A stretch of 64,000 bases of DNA from Halosimplex halophilum (lineage in GTDB: Archaea; Halobacteriota; Halobacteria; Halobacteriales; Haloarculaceae): positions 1-64,000 of the forward strand of contig NZ_ML214297.1 of assembly GCF_004698125.1 (NCBI RefSeq), written 5' to 3'. The notes under the pieces are model-generated. The model searched no databases and was not told the DNA's origin. It saw only the letters and a program-made list of their open reading frames with translations. Below, in pieces: positions 1 through 8,577 of the stretch. A program made the translations under genes and the position numbers. Position 1 is the first letter of the stretch. Each line of letters opens with the position of its first letter.

Positions 1-185
1 CTGCCGGGCAGCCACGCCACACGGGGTAACGGCTGAACGCATCTAAGCCGGAAACCCACCTGGAAAAGAGATACCGCCGAGGTCACTCGTAGAAGACGAG
101 TTCGATAGACTCGGGGTGTGCGCATCGAGGCAACGAGATGTTCAGCCCGCGAGCACTAACTGACCGAAGCCACCAATCATACCGC
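1..185 (+). rRNA. 23S ribosomal RNA, 3' end (partial)
   Basis: The window opens inside the last helices of a 23S rRNA: the segment with the 'ggctgaacgcatctaagc' signature near 30-48, followed by 'gaaacccacct', is the conserved 3'-terminal domain. The 5' part lies outside the window. The exact mature 3' end cannot be read directly; I place it near 165-185. A 5S rRNA follows on the same strand, so this is the distal end of an rRNA operon. Confidence 0.93.
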
Positions 186-242
186 ATTGGATACACGGAC
201 CCGTGATACGGGTCCAGGCGGAACCTGGATTGCACGTACATT

Positions 243-320
243 ACGGTCGTCGCCATCGAATCACCGATACTGGCGTCCCGGATATTGTCCGGGCGCGCGG
301 TTCGATTCCGCGGATCGGCG
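243..320 (+). ncRNA. tRNA-like t-element preceding 5S rRNA
   Basis: The 23S-5S spacer folds as a tRNA-like cloverleaf: acceptor-like stem 244-248/313-317, D-like stem 251-255/271-275, anticodon-like stem 277-282/288-293 with a five-base loop, and a perfect T-arm-like stem 296-300/308-312 closing the loop ttcgatt. The structure ends immediately before the 5S start at 321. In Haloferax a comparable tRNA-like element is cut by tRNase Z to make the 5S 5' end; the same role is inferred here from structure and position. It is not a functional tRNA. Confidence 0.8.
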
Positions 321-442
321 TTAGGGCGGCCATAGCGGCGGGGTTACACCCGTACCCATCCCGAACACGGAAGTTAAGCCCGCCTGCGTTCCGGCGAGTA
401 CTGGAGTACGAGAGTCTCTGGGAAACCTGGTTCGCCGCCTCC
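321..442 (+). rRNA. 5S ribosomal RNA
   Basis: The segment begins ttagggcggcc and contains the highly conserved internal part 'cccatcccgaacacggaag' (357-375), ending in gttcgccgcctcc that pairs with the 5' end. Its 122-nt length equals that of Haloarcula 5S rRNA. It lies about 140 nt downstream of the 23S 3' end and directly after the t-element. No tRNA-Cys gene, found after 5S in some haloarchaea, is seen downstream. Confidence 0.95.
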
Positions 443-481
443 ACTCATCTTCCGGCCATCATCCGGCCGGGCACATTCATC

Positions 482-523
482 ACCCTCGACCAGCCACGGC
501 TGGTCGGGGGTTTGCTATTTTTA
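482..523 (+). terminator. rRNA operon terminator palindrome with T-rich tail
   Basis: A near-perfect palindrome (arms gaccagcc 488-495 and ggctggtc 498-505, extended by ccctc/ggggg with one wobble) is followed by tttgctattttta. It lies 40 nt after the 5S gene. Archaeal termination depends mostly on T tracts, so hairpin plus T-rich tail makes this the likely end of the rRNA transcript. Confidence 0.7.
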
Positions 524-689
524 TACGCGGAGCGACAGCCGTATTCGCAGTGCGGCTAAACCGGGCCAAGCAGCTCGTTCGAGGATGAAGTACGGTTCGG
601 GGTCGACTTCGGCGGTGACGGGACGGGGGATCGGGAGGCCCGGGCCGGGGACGAGTGTGGCTTCAGAGCTGCGCTCGCGGCGGAGAGGG

Positions 690-860
690 CTACTCCACGC
701 TGTGGTCGAACTCGACGCGGTCGATCGAATCGTATCCCGTCGCTTGACCCGGCGGAGACTCCTCAAACTTTCTGCGGGCCTCTTCTTTACTGTCTGCGGC
801 GACAGGGTGGTGTTTCTCTTCTCCGTTCTTCACGTAATACACTTCGTAGTAGTCGACCAT
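690..860 (-). CDS. small conserved-type haloarchaeal protein (56 aa)
   Basis: A 56-residue acidic protein starting MVDYYEVYYVKNGEE and ending VEFDHSVE. Reading frame, ATG start at 860 and stop at 690 were read directly; it is short but has a natural haloarchaeal composition (many Asp and Glu) and intact codons. An AT-rich patch at 889-898 (minus strand ctatatt) is a suitable TATA box 29-38 nt upstream. The alternation YYEVYYVK looks like an opening beta strand followed by a charged helix (DSKEEARRKFEES). I do not recognise a named family; function unknown. Confidence 0.65.
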   Translation of the reverse strand: MVDYYEVYYVKNGEEKHHPVAADSKEEARRKFEESPPGQATGYDSIDRVEFDHSVE

Positions 861-1033
861 GGCCGTAGAGTCCGGTATCGGTCAGGGGGACAATATAGAT
901 TGTGGCAGCTGGAAAATATGACCCTGGTCAGCGTGATAGTACGTGGACGATGTGCCCTCAGACAGCAATCGAATGTCCACGGGGTCTGTTCGTCAGGTCC
1001 GATGTCGAACTGAACTCGCCGACAGAGAGCGAC

Positions 1034-1528
1034 TCATTCGAGGCGTTCGGCGTGTTCGTAATCCTCCGGTCGGGCTTCCGGTCGCTCCCCGTCTAGTTCT
1101 ATTTGCCACTCCTCTAGCGCGCTTGGATCGTTGAGCGCGTTCGTGAGCGTGGTTCTGACGCCGAGAACGTTGACTCCGTAGTAGTCATCCGGGACGCCGT
1201 GAAGGTACTGTAACGCCGTCTTGAAGAGGCTACGCATCCCGTCGTCGTTCTCGAAGTCGAAGTGTTTGTACGCGCCGGCGGCGACCTGGACCATCCCGTG
1301 GAGGAACTTGCTCTCGACGGTGCCGCGGCCGTAGTTGTACCACTCGTCCTCGAAGCAGTCGTGCGATTCGTGGTACTCGCCGGCGTTGAACAGGGCGACG
1401 CCGTGGACGACCGCGCGCCGGAGCGTGCCGTGTTCCCACCCGTTGGACGCGCCGCGGTCGGCCCGCCACCCGGTGGGATCGCCCGACGTGGGCGGCCCGA
1501 CGCCGTAGTCCCGGGTGTGTTCGTCCAT
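1034..1528 (-). CDS. DUF309 family protein
   Basis: A 164-residue protein with the hallmark of DUF309: a helix containing [18 protein letters not shown] (about residues 43-60), matching the family HExxE/W signature of conserved His, Glu and Trp. The family is a small all-helical bundle of unknown biochemical activity. I chose the ATG at 1528 because longer in-frame extensions run into low-complexity sequence overlapping the promoter of the divergent thioesterase gene. Divergent spacing to that gene is about 124 nt. Function is not known; family assignment is good. Confidence 0.85.
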   Translation of the reverse strand: MDEHTRDYGVGPPTSGDPTGWRADRGASNGWEHGTLRRAVVHGVALFNAGEYHESHDCFEDEWYNYGRGTVESKFLHGMVQVAAGAYKHFDFENDDGMRSLFKTALQYLHGVPDDYYGVNVLGVRTTLTNALNDPSALEEWQIELDGERPEARPEDYEHAERLE

Positions 1529-1652
1529 CGGCGGACACTCGGGGCGCCCGGAGTGTAATCCCGTCGGTCCGGGCGACGGTCGTGGAGAGTCGACCGACCG
1601 GCGCGCGGCGGAACCCGTGGTCGTTAACCCGCTACCGCTCGACGGGGGAGCC

Positions 1653-2060
1653 ATGGACGCCGCGTTCGAACACGAAGTCCCGGTCCGCTACCGCGACCTC
1701 GACACGTACGGGCACGTCAACAACGTCGTCTACGGCACCTACTGCGAGGAAGCGCGGGTGGCCTACGTCGAGGAGGTGCTCGGCCTCGACGAGATCGACG
1801 AGTTCACCGCCGTCGTCGCGTCGCTGGAGGTCGACTTCCGGTCGTCGGTGACCGAGCTGACGACGGTCGACGTGGGCGTCTCGGTCGTCCGGATGGGCGA
1901 GTCGAGTTTCACGATGGCGTACGAACTCCGCCAGGGGGGCGAACTGGTGGCGGAGGCGGAGACGACACAGGTGTTCGTCGACCCCGAGACCAGGGAGTCG
2001 CGGCCGATCCCCGAGGCGTGGCGCGCGCGGGTCCGCGAGTTCGAAGGGCTGGACGAGTGA
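1653..2060 (+). CDS. acyl-CoA thioesterase, hotdog (4HBT) family
   Basis: A 135-residue single-domain hotdog protein. The N-terminal [12 protein letters not shown] segment (residues 9-20) is the 4HBT active-site signature: the Asp after R/W acts in hydrolysis of the acyl thioester, and the following Gly-His-Val-Asn-Asn is typical of YbgC/FadM-like enzymes. The full hotdog length is present. Start ATG at 1653 directly precedes the conserved first strand. Substrate (short- or long-chain acyl-CoA) cannot be told from sequence. Its 3' end faces a convergent gene 12 nt away. Confidence 0.88.
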   Translation: MDAAFEHEVPVRYRDLDTYGHVNNVVYGTYCEEARVAYVEEVLGLDEIDEFTAVVASLEVDFRSSVTELTTVDVGVSVVRMGESSFTMAYELRQGGELVAEAETTQVFVDPETRESRPIPEAWRARVREFEGLDE

Positions 2061-2072
2061 ACGGGGCGCGGC

Positions 2073-2396
2073 TCAGACGGTATCGTCCGGGTCGTAGCTG
2101 TCGGCCATCCGCGTGGCTTCGGCGGCGTAGCGCTCGCGTTCCTCGGGGTCGGTGACGGTCCCGAGGTTGCGCGGAGGCACGTCGACCGCGGCGGTCGTCT
2201 CGCGCACGTCGCTTGTGAAGCTCGTCAGCGCGCGCTCCTTGCGGAAGTACCGCCGGCCGTCCGGCGTGGCGTAGACGAGGATGATGATGTTCTGCTCGTC
2301 GTCGGAGTAGGTGCGCTCGACGAGCCAGACGCGGACGGCCTCCTCGCTCGCCGTCGAAGCCGTTCCGCTCGTCGGGGACACCGGGTCGTCGGTCAT
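2073..2396 (-). CDS. haloarchaeal hypothetical protein (107 aa)
   Basis: An acidic soluble protein. After a Ser/Thr-rich start of about 18 residues comes a predicted beta-rich core (VRVWLVERTYSDDEQNIIIL, ATPDGRRYFRKERAL) and a charged C-terminal helix (DPEERERYAAEATRMADSY). No membrane segment, signal peptide or metal motif is visible. It sits between the thioesterase (convergent) and htrA (same strand, 66 nt apart). Codon use is ordinary for the window, supporting a real gene. Function unknown. Confidence 0.75.
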   Translation of the reverse strand: MTDDPVSPTSGTASTASEEAVRVWLVERTYSDDEQNIIILVYATPDGRRYFRKERALTSFTSDVRETTAAVDVPPRNLGTVTDPEERERYAAEATRMADSYDPDDTV

Positions 2397-2462
2397 ACCG
2401 ACGGGTAGGCGCCCGAGGCGGATAGGCGTTCGTCGGATTCCGACGGCGTGGGAGTCGACGGG

Positions 2463-3557
2463 TCAGGTCTCCGTCGGGTCGGGTCGCTCGCCGACGGTGA
2501 CCTCGACGCGCTGGACCTCGCCGTCGCGGAGGACCGTCAACTCGACGGTGTCGCCCGGCTCGGTCTCCGTGAGGAGGTACGTACCGAGGGCCTCGCCGCT
2601 CCCGAGCTGCTGGCCGTCGATGGCGAGGATCACGTCGCCGCCGACGGGGACGGGACGGTCGCCGACGGACTCGACTTCGGTCGCGCCCTGCACGGCGTCG
2701 GCCGAGGGGCCGTCCTCCAGGACGGAGACGACCGCGAGACCGGCGGTGCGGTTGAGGTCGTTGGCGTCGGCGACCGCGGGGGTGACGGGCGTCGTCCGGA
2801 CGCCGAGGAACGGGTAGTCGAACTCGCCGTCGGCGACGAGCTCGGGGACGACCCGCTCGACGACGGACTGGGAGACGGCGAAGCCGATGTTCTCGGCGCC
2901 CTGCCGGGCGATGCCGGCCGTGTTGACGCCGACGACCTCGCCCTCGCAGTTCACCAGCGGGCCGCCGGAGTTGCCGGGGCTGATCGGCGCGTCCGTCTGG
3001 ACGACGTCGGGGATCTCGAACCCGAGTTCGGTCGGCAGCGTCCGGTTCAGGCCGCTGACGATCCCGTGGGTGATGGTCTCTTCGAGGCCGAGCGGGTTGC
3101 CCAGCGCCGCGACGCGCTCGCCGCGCTGGGGGGCGTCGGCGATCGAGAGCGCACTCGTCCCCGCGGGCGCGTCGGAGACGTTCACCACCGCGAGGTCGGC
3201 GTAGGCGCTGCGGCCGACGACCGACCCCGACCGGAACTCGCCGTCGTCGAACTCGATCTCGACCGCCGCGGCGTCGCCGACGACGTGGGCGTTGGTCACG
3301 ACGTAGGTGTCGCCGGTCGCGTTCGCGCCGGTCGCGTTCCCGGCGTCGTAGACGAACCCGGAGCCCTGCCCGGAACTCGTCCGGACGGAGACGACCGAGT
3401 CGGTGGTCTCGTCGAACAGCGACTGGTAGTCGCAGGCTGGCTGTTCCTGTTGGGTGTCCGCGACGGGTGCCGCCCCGGGGGCGAGCGCCAGCACGCCGCC
3501 GACGCTTCCCGCCGCGAGCAGAACCGTCAGGAGTACCGCTGTCGTTGTCCGTTGCAT
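2463..3557 (-). CDS. htrA: S1C (HtrA/Deg-type) trypsin-like serine protease
   Basis: A 364-residue exported protease with a C-terminal PDZ domain. Residues 1-30 form a Sec-type signal or anchor (basic MQRTTT then a hydrophobic run). The catalytic triad is intact: His91 in TNAHVVG, Asp121 in YADLAVV, Ser197 in SPGNSGGPL. The PDZ domain covers roughly residues 255-360. A Cys at 42 is not in a lipobox. The ATG at 3557 puts the basic N-region directly before the hydrophobic core; a start 11 codons upstream is less likely. Role inferred from family: degrading or refolding misfolded extracytoplasmic proteins. Confidence 0.92.
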   Translation of the reverse strand: MQRTTTAVLLTVLLAAGSVGGVLALAPGAAPVADTQQEQPACDYQSLFDETTDSVVSVRTSSGQGSGFVYDAGNATGANATGDTYVVTNAHVVGDAAAVEIEFDDGEFRSGSVVGRSAYADLAVVNVSDAPAGTSALSIADAPQRGERVAALGNPLGLEETITHGIVSGLNRTLPTELGFEIPDVVQTDAPISPGNSGGPLVNCEGEVVGVNTAGIARQGAENIGFAVSQSVVERVVPELVADGEFDYPFLGVRTTPVTPAVADANDLNRTAGLAVVSVLEDGPSADAVQGATEVESVGDRPVPVGGDVILAIDGQQLGSGEALGTYLLTETEPGDTVELTVLRDGEVQRVEVTVGERPDPTET

Positions 3558-3785
3558 CGTCTCCGCGTTGCCTCGCCCCGCGGAAGTCACCCCGAATCGT
3601 TTCGTCGCGTTGGCACGGTCAAATCGCGGTCGGGAACGGAGTTGGGAGCGGTTACTCGCGCGACCGGCGCGGCGGCGTCGATAAGCGGTCGATACCGCCG
3701 TCGTCGGTCAGCGGGAGCGTCCGTCGGTCGCAGGACGGCGAGACCGTAGCCTATTCAAGCGGCTCAACCGAACGTCCGCGTGCGT

Positions 3786-3869
3786 GCGAGGGTAGCCAAG
3801 CCAGGAAACGGCGGCGGACTCAAGATCCGCTCCCGTAGGGGTCCAAGGGTTCAAATCCCTTCCCTCGCA
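3786..3869 (+). tRNA. tRNA-Leu (anticodon CAA)
   Basis: A class II tRNA of 84 nt: acceptor gcgaggg (3786-3792) pairs with ccctcgc (3862-3868), discriminator A at 3869, T arm aaggg/ccctt around ttcaaat, a long variable arm, and anticodon loop ctcaaga giving CAA, which decodes UUG. CCA is not encoded. A TATA-like cctattcaag lies about 27-35 nt upstream. Confidence 0.96.
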
Positions 3870-3938
3870 CTGCAGGACCCACGCGGTCCCTCGCCAGTGC
3901 GGAAGGCCCGCGGGGCCGAACGGACGGCCTCGGTGCGA

Positions 3939-3963
3939 GCGGGGTGCGCGACGCGCGCCCCGC
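3939..3963. other. perfect 11-bp hairpin downstream of tRNA-Leu
   Basis: Arms gcggggtgcgc (3939-3949) and gcgcgccccgc (3953-3963) pair over 11 positions, one a G-T wobble, with a 3-nt loop. It lies 70 nt downstream of the tRNA, without a T tract, so a classical terminator is not indicated; a processing or boundary role is possible but unproven. Confidence 0.4.
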
Positions 3964-4080
3964 GAGCGGAGCGGTCTTCCCTCGCAAACTTCTCACGGAA
4001 TCGTCCCCCGAGCGAAAGCTCCGTCCAGAAATCCCGCCGCCGGGGGCAGGTTTATGGGAATCCAGCGCGGAGAATGCGGT

Positions 4081-4281
4081 ATGGCAACGGACGACACGGC
4101 GGCCAACCCGCTGGACGTGCCACCGCTGGAACACACCGCCTTCTTCGACATCGACACCAGGGACGGCTACGTCCGCATCGACCAGTCGTGGGGCGACCAG
4201 ACGCTGTACACGCCGGAGGAAGCCCGCGAGATCGCCGAGTCGATCCTGGAGCGGGCCGACGAGGCCCAGGGGTCGGAGTAG
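4081..4281 (+). CDS. small haloarchaeal protein (66 aa)
   Basis: A 66-residue acidic protein (FFDIDTRDGYVRIDQSW then TPEEAREIAESILERADEAQ): a short beta hairpin followed by an amphipathic helix. The ATG at 4081 is preferred because the preceding gtttatggg (4051-4059) is a good TATA box about 22-30 nt upstream, making a leaderless mRNA; the ATG inside that box would be an unlikely start. It converges with the pyridoxamine-oxidase-like gene, with only 10 nt between stops. No family recognised; function unknown. Confidence 0.72.
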   Translation: MATDDTAANPLDVPPLEHTAFFDIDTRDGYVRIDQSWGDQTLYTPEEAREIAESILERADEAQGSE

Positions 4282-4291
4282 CGACCGCTCG

Positions 4292-4738
4292 TCACCCGCC
4301 GCCCATCCGGTCGGAGAAGTCCCAGGTGTACGCGCGGTCGACGTCGATCCGGATGCGCACCTCCTCGCGCTCGGGTGAGAGCAACTGCCGGGCGAGCTTC
4401 GAGTCCGTGTCGCCCAGGTAGCGCTCGACGAGGTCGCGGAGGACGGTCTTGTCCTTGTCGGGGGCGACGGCGGCGGTGCCCGCGCCGCGGACGCCGCGGT
4501 AGGGCACGTCGTTGGTCGAGATCTCGAAGGCGATGTCGGCGTTCTCGCGGAGATACCCGACGACCGTGGCGTTCGCGCCGGTGGCGCACTCGACGTGGCC
4601 GTCGCGGTAGCGGTACCACAGCGAGAGCATCCAGAGGCCGCCCGCCGGCGTGTGGGTCGCGAGCCGGACCGGGATCGTCTGCTCGTCGAGGAACTGTTCG
4701 GTCCGCTCGCGGTCCCAGTCGCCGGTGATCTCGTCCAT
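4292..4738 (-). CDS. pyridoxamine 5'-phosphate oxidase-like FMN-binding protein
   Basis: A 148-residue split-barrel protein. The pattern of residues 20-70 (IPVRLATHTPAGGLWMLSLWYRYRDGHVEC followed by VVGYLRENADIAFEIS) is the usual start of PNPOx-like/F420 or FMN-binding split barrels: strand, loop, W-Y strand, then helix before NADIAF. It ends with VRIRIDVDRAYTWDFSD, the typical last strands. Family members reduce varied substrates with FMN or F420, or bind heme; the exact ligand cannot be told. The gene stands alone, upstream of none on its strand within 40 nt except the histidine kinase. Confidence 0.82.
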   Translation of the reverse strand: MDEITGDWDRERTEQFLDEQTIPVRLATHTPAGGLWMLSLWYRYRDGHVECATGANATVVGYLRENADIAFEISTNDVPYRGVRGAGTAAVAPDKDKTVLRDLVERYLGDTDSKLARQLLSPEREEVRIRIDVDRAYTWDFSDRMGGG

Positions 4739-4779
4739 CGGGGCTCTACCGGACGGTCGGACGGCAGGGGGATAAATGG

Positions 4780-5940
4780 TCAGACCCGTTCGAGCGCCAC
4801 GCGGAAGTCGGCGCCGCCGGCGTCGCTCTCGCGGACCTCGACGGCCCCGCCGTAGGACTCGGTGAGCGCGCGGACGAACCCGAGCCCGAACCCGGTCCCC
4901 TCGCTGTCGGGCCCCTTGACGCCCATCTCGAAGATGTCGTCGCGGAGGTCGGGGTCGATCCCGCTCCCGTCGTCGGCCATCCCGACGACCAGTCGGTCGG
5001 ACGCGGGCGCCTCGGCGTAGATGTCGACGGTCACCGCGCCCGCGTTGTGGACCGCGGCGTTGGTGAGGACGTTGGTGAACACGGAGTCGAGCAGGTCGCC
5101 GGCGTAGACGCGGTACTCGAACGCCGCGGGGTCGAAGGCGACCGACAGCGACCCGTACTGGTCGGTCGCGTCGCGGACCGTCTCTTCGAGCAGCGGGCGC
5201 AGGTCCCGCGGCTCGGGCTCGCGCTGGGATTCGAGCGTCGAGACCAGGTCGCCCACCCGCTCGACGAGGTCGGCGGAGTTGCTCGCGGCGCGTTCGATCC
5301 TGGCGACGTACTCGCTGGCCTGTTCGTCTTCGACCATGTCCGCGACGGCGTCGGCGAACCCGGCGATGACCTGCAGGTCGTTGCCGATGTCGTGGCGCAG
5401 CAGGCGGTCGTACAGCTCGACCATCTCCTTGCGGGTCTGCAGATCCTGCCGGGCGCGTTCGAGCCGCTCGCGCGAGCGGATGTTGCTGATGGCCGTCGCG
5501 GCGTGGGTCGCCAGGATCTCCATCGGCCGGACGACCTCGTCGCCGAACGCCTCGGCCGAGGTTGAGCGGACGACGATGACGCAGATGGTCTCGTCGACGA
5601 TGCCCTCGGGGACCGCGAGCGTCGCGGTGGTGTCGTCGTCGGCGTCGCGGCCGGCCGCCTCGCCGGTAGCGGTGACGGTCTCGCCGGTCCCGTGGGCCCG
5701 CTTCGCCACCTCGCTGGGCGTGCCGCCGGCGGAGACCTCGGGGTTCGTGCTCCCGGCGACGTGGGGGTCGCCGTCGCGGACCTCGACGACGGTCACGTCG
5801 CTCAGCTCGAAGAGGATCGTGATCGCCTCCAGCGTCAGCGAGACGACCTCGTCGACGGACTCGCACTGGTTCAGCGCCTGTCCGTACTTGTTGAGGTCGG
5901 CGACCTGCCGCGCGAAGTCCTGGCGCTGTTCGAATCCCAT
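4780..5940 (-). CDS. GAF-domain sensor histidine kinase
   Basis: A 386-residue soluble kinase. Residues about 15-150 form a GAF-like sensing domain. The dimerisation/phosphoacceptor H-box is LYDRLLRHDIGNDLQVI with His183, then N-box FTNVLTNAAVHNAG, G1 box DDGSGI and G2 box GTGFGLGF: all ATP-binding elements are intact. No transmembrane segment or receiver domain is seen, so it probably reads a cytoplasmic signal. No response regulator lies next to it, as is common for haloarchaeal orphan kinases. Signal unknown. Confidence 0.9.
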   Translation of the reverse strand: MGFEQRQDFARQVADLNKYGQALNQCESVDEVVSLTLEAITILFELSDVTVVEVRDGDPHVAGSTNPEVSAGGTPSEVAKRAHGTGETVTATGEAAGRDADDDTTATLAVPEGIVDETICVIVVRSTSAEAFGDEVVRPMEILATHAATAISNIRSRERLERARQDLQTRKEMVELYDRLLRHDIGNDLQVIAGFADAVADMVEDEQASEYVARIERAASNSADLVERVGDLVSTLESQREPEPRDLRPLLEETVRDATDQYGSLSVAFDPAAFEYRVYAGDLLDSVFTNVLTNAAVHNAGAVTVDIYAEAPASDRLVVGMADDGSGIDPDLRDDIFEMGVKGPDSEGTGFGLGFVRALTESYGGAVEVRESDAGGADFRVALERV

Positions 5941-6093
5941 GAGGCCCCGAGTGGTTGTCCCACCTTCGGAAACTCCCAGGTAAACCCTTTCCCCGCCGTT
6001 ATCAGCTGTGAGACGGGGCGGTCGCGGGCCGTCGGCCGTTCGGCACGGCGGACCGTGCGTTCGGCCGGGCCGGCCGTCGGTTCGTCGACGCCA

Positions 6094-7170
6094 TCAGTCG
6101 ATCCGGTAGCGCAACAGTGCGGCGATGCCGCCGAGGTTGCGCAGTTGCTGGCCGGGGTCGAACTCGCCGGAGAAGACCGTCACTTCGCCGCCCTTCTGCT
6201 CGGTGGTCTCGATGAGCTCGTCGACGTCGATCTCCCAGTCGCCCTCCTCGCCGCGCTCGGCGCGCAGGCGCTCGTCGAGGACGAGCAGCTGGTCGATGGC
6301 GCCGAACTCGGCGGCCTCGGCGACCTGGTCGGGGCCGTAGGCCACCTCCGAGCCCGTCGCGATGCGCTCGGTCAGCTCGTCGACGAGGTCGGCCTCCGCG
6401 GAGATACGGGTCTGGGTCTGGACCTCGTCGACGGCGCCGCGCTTGAGGACCTCGTGGACGCCCCGGTCGCCGACGCCCGTCGTGTCGACCGTCGTGACCT
6501 GCGCCGGGAGGTCGAAGGCGTTCTCCTCGATGTAGTCGAGCGCGTCCCGCTTCGTGAACCCCGGCCCGGCGAAGATGACCGCCTCGATGTCCATCCGTTC
6601 GAGGATCTCGCCGAGTTCCTCGAACAGTTCCTCGCGGGGTCGGGCGCCGTCGCCCCACGCCGCCTTGCCCGTCGGGCCCGTGATCGACGCCCGCTCCTCG
6701 GTCCCGTACTGGGCGACGGTGTGGACGTGGGCTTCCCCCTCCTCGACGGTCGCGATGGCCACGTCCGGGTTCTCCGCGGCCTCGACGGCCTCCTCGAGCC
6801 GGTCCTCCTGGTCGGGCTTCCAGACCTTCTCGACCTCCAGCTCCTCGAAGGGCTCGACGTTGAGCGTGTGGTGGAAGTCGAGCTGGTCCTCCCGCGAGCA
6901 GTCGACGATGACGCCGCCGACCCGGAGGCGGTTGGCGAACTTGGCGAACTCAACGGTCTCGACTTCGAGTTCGACCCACATGTGCTCGCGCTCGCCGCCG
7001 GTGTCGCGCATGTCGTCGTCGTTGCGCTGGATGCGCCGCGTCGTGTCGCCCGAGACGAGGTCGCCCGGCTCGACGACGTAGGTGAGATGCCAGAGGTCGT
7101 CCAGGCTCTCCGGGACGAGGGTGACCCGCTCCCGACCCTCCGTCGTCGGGTGGCGGTCGTTGACCTGCAT
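6094..7170 (-). CDS. pelA: pelota (Dom34), mRNA surveillance / ribosome rescue factor
   Basis: A 358-residue homologue of archaeal Pelota, the eRF1-related factor that with aEF1alpha and ABCE1 splits stalled ribosomes. The N-terminal Sm-like domain (about 1-130: [17 protein letters not shown], then the [24 protein letters not shown] region), central domain (about 135-260) and C-terminal L7Ae-like domain ([15 protein letters not shown] near 280) are all present; the GGQ motif of eRF1 is absent, as expected. ATG at 7170 (MQVNDRH) is chosen because the longer frame has low-complexity sequence. The upstream zinc-finger microprotein is divergent. Confidence 0.93.
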   Translation of the reverse strand: MQVNDRHPTTEGRERVTLVPESLDDLWHLTYVVEPGDLVSGDTTRRIQRNDDDMRDTGGEREHMWVELEVETVEFAKFANRLRVGGVIVDCSREDQLDFHHTLNVEPFEELEVEKVWKPDQEDRLEEAVEAAENPDVAIATVEEGEAHVHTVAQYGTEERASITGPTGKAAWGDGARPREELFEELGEILERMDIEAVIFAGPGFTKRDALDYIEENAFDLPAQVTTVDTTGVGDRGVHEVLKRGAVDEVQTQTRISAEADLVDELTERIATGSEVAYGPDQVAEAAEFGAIDQLLVLDERLRAERGEEGDWEIDVDELIETTEQKGGEVTVFSGEFDPGQQLRNLGGIAALLRYRID

Positions 7171-7375
7171 ACTCGCATCTCTGCCTCCGGCGGCAAGTGT
7201 GCTGTTATTCCGCGCGACGGGAGCGTCCGCGACGGTGGCCGCCCGGAGCGGGGCTGCCCGCTCTGCCATCGGACACCCACCGCGGTCCCCGAATGCCTGC
7301 CACGGTCCCCGACCACTCACCACGGCCCCGTTCGGCGCTACGGTTTTCACTCCGCACCCGCTAGTTCGGGCGACA

Positions 7376-7558
7376 GTGACCCACCCACCTTCCGGGGCCG
7401 GCGGCGCGTCGCTCGGCCCGAACGACCCCGTCGAAGCGGCCGACGGCTACTCGCGGACGGTCTACCGGGAGTGTGACCTCTGCGAGACGGTGACCGACCT
7501 CACCGAGTCGCACGGCCTGTTCGTCTGTGGCGCCTGCGAGGAGCAACTGCTGCCCTGA
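7376..7558 (+). CDS. zinc-finger microprotein (60 aa)
   Basis: A 60-residue protein beginning at GTG 7376 (GTG ACC CAC...). The C-terminal half carries CDLC and CGAC, a two-knuckle CxxC...CxxC zinc ribbon with 15 residues between knuckles. Small zinc-finger proteins are numerous in haloarchaea and some affect motility, biofilm or stress; no specific role can be given. Upstream in-frame ATGs overlap the pelota gene, so the GTG is preferred. It precedes folD on the same strand by about 107 nt. Confidence 0.72.
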   Translation: MTHPPSGAGGASLGPNDPVEAADGYSRTVYRECDLCETVTDLTESHGLFVCGACEEQLLP

Positions 7559-7665
7559 CCGCCGCGTCGGTCGCGAGCGAGGCCGTCCGCGACTGTGTCG
7601 ACTGTGTCGACTGTCCCGGCCCTGTTTCCGGGACCTTCTTGCCCTCGGGTCGCGCCCGTTGGAGT

Positions 7666-8556
7666 ATGACCGAGACCATCGACGGCAACGCGGTCGCCGA
7701 GGACGTGCGCGACGAGGTGAGCGAGGCGGTCGACGCCCTCGAAGCCGAGGGCGTGACGCCGACGCTGGCGACGGTGCTGATGAGCGACGACCCCGCCAGC
7801 GAGACCTACGTCTCGATGAAACAGAGCGACTGCGAGGAGGTCGGCATCGACACCGTCGACGTGGACATCGACTCCGACGCCGACGCCGAGGAGCTGTACG
7901 ACACAATCGACGAGCTGAACGCCGACGACGACGTGAACGGCATCCTCGTGCAGATGCCGGTGCCAGACCACGTCGACGACCGGCGGGTCCTCCGCAGCAT
8001 CGACCCCGAGAAGGACGTGGACGGGCTCCACCCGGAGAACATCGGCCGCCTGGTCGCCGGCGACGCCCGCTACAAGCCCTGCACGCCCCACGGCATCCAG
8101 CGCCTGCTCGAAGCGGCCGACGTGGAGACCGAGGGCGCGGAGGCCGTCGTCGTCGGCCGCTCGCGGCTGGTCGGCAAGCCGATGGCGAACCTGTTCATCC
8201 AGAAGGCGGCGGGCGGCAACGCGACGACGACCGTCTGTCACTCCCGGACGGAGGACCTCGCCGAGCAGACCCGGTCGGCGGACATCCTCGTCGCGGCGGC
8301 GGGCGTCCCGGAGATGATCGACGGGTCGATGGTCGGCGAGGGCGCGGTCGTGATCGACGTGGGCATCAACCAGGTCGACGCCGACACCGAGAAGGGCTAC
8401 GAGCTGGTCGGCGACGTTGACTTCGAGAGCGCGACGGAGAAAGCGTCGGCGATCACCCCGGTCCCGGGCGGCGTCGGCCCGATGACCCGCGCCATGCTGC
8501 TGTACAACACCGTCAACGCGGCCGCGCTGCAGTCCGGCGTCGAGCGCGCGCTGTAA
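7666..8556 (+). CDS. folD: bifunctional methylene-THF dehydrogenase / cyclohydrolase FolD
   Basis: A 296-residue FolD enzyme converting methylene-tetrahydrofolate to formyl-tetrahydrofolate with NADP. The substrate-site YVSMKQSDCEEVGI (residues 45-58) holds the catalytic Lys of the YxxxK motif, the Rossmann segment reads VVGRSRLVGKPMANL, and the C-terminal signature PVPGGVGPMTRAMLL is intact. Haloarchaea use tetrahydrofolate rather than methanopterin C1 carriers, in keeping with a FolD. ATG 7666 gives the normal family length; the preceding nine codons are unlikely. Confidence 0.95.
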   Translation: MTETIDGNAVAEDVRDEVSEAVDALEAEGVTPTLATVLMSDDPASETYVSMKQSDCEEVGIDTVDVDIDSDADAEELYDTIDELNADDDVNGILVQMPVPDHVDDRRVLRSIDPEKDVDGLHPENIGRLVAGDARYKPCTPHGIQRLLEAADVETEGAEAVVVGRSRLVGKPMANLFIQKAAGGNATTTVCHSRTEDLAEQTRSADILVAAAGVPEMIDGSMVGEGAVVIDVGINQVDADTEKGYELVGDVDFESATEKASAITPVPGGVGPMTRAMLLYNTVNAAALQSGVERAL

Positions 8557-8577
8557 CGGGTTTCCCGCCCCGTCCTT

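Noticed and set aside
3976-3986. 11-nt repeat cttccctcgca of the tRNA-Leu(CAA) 3' end
   Set aside because: Too short and too close in composition to the surrounding GC-rich DNA to claim an attachment site; no integrase gene nearby.
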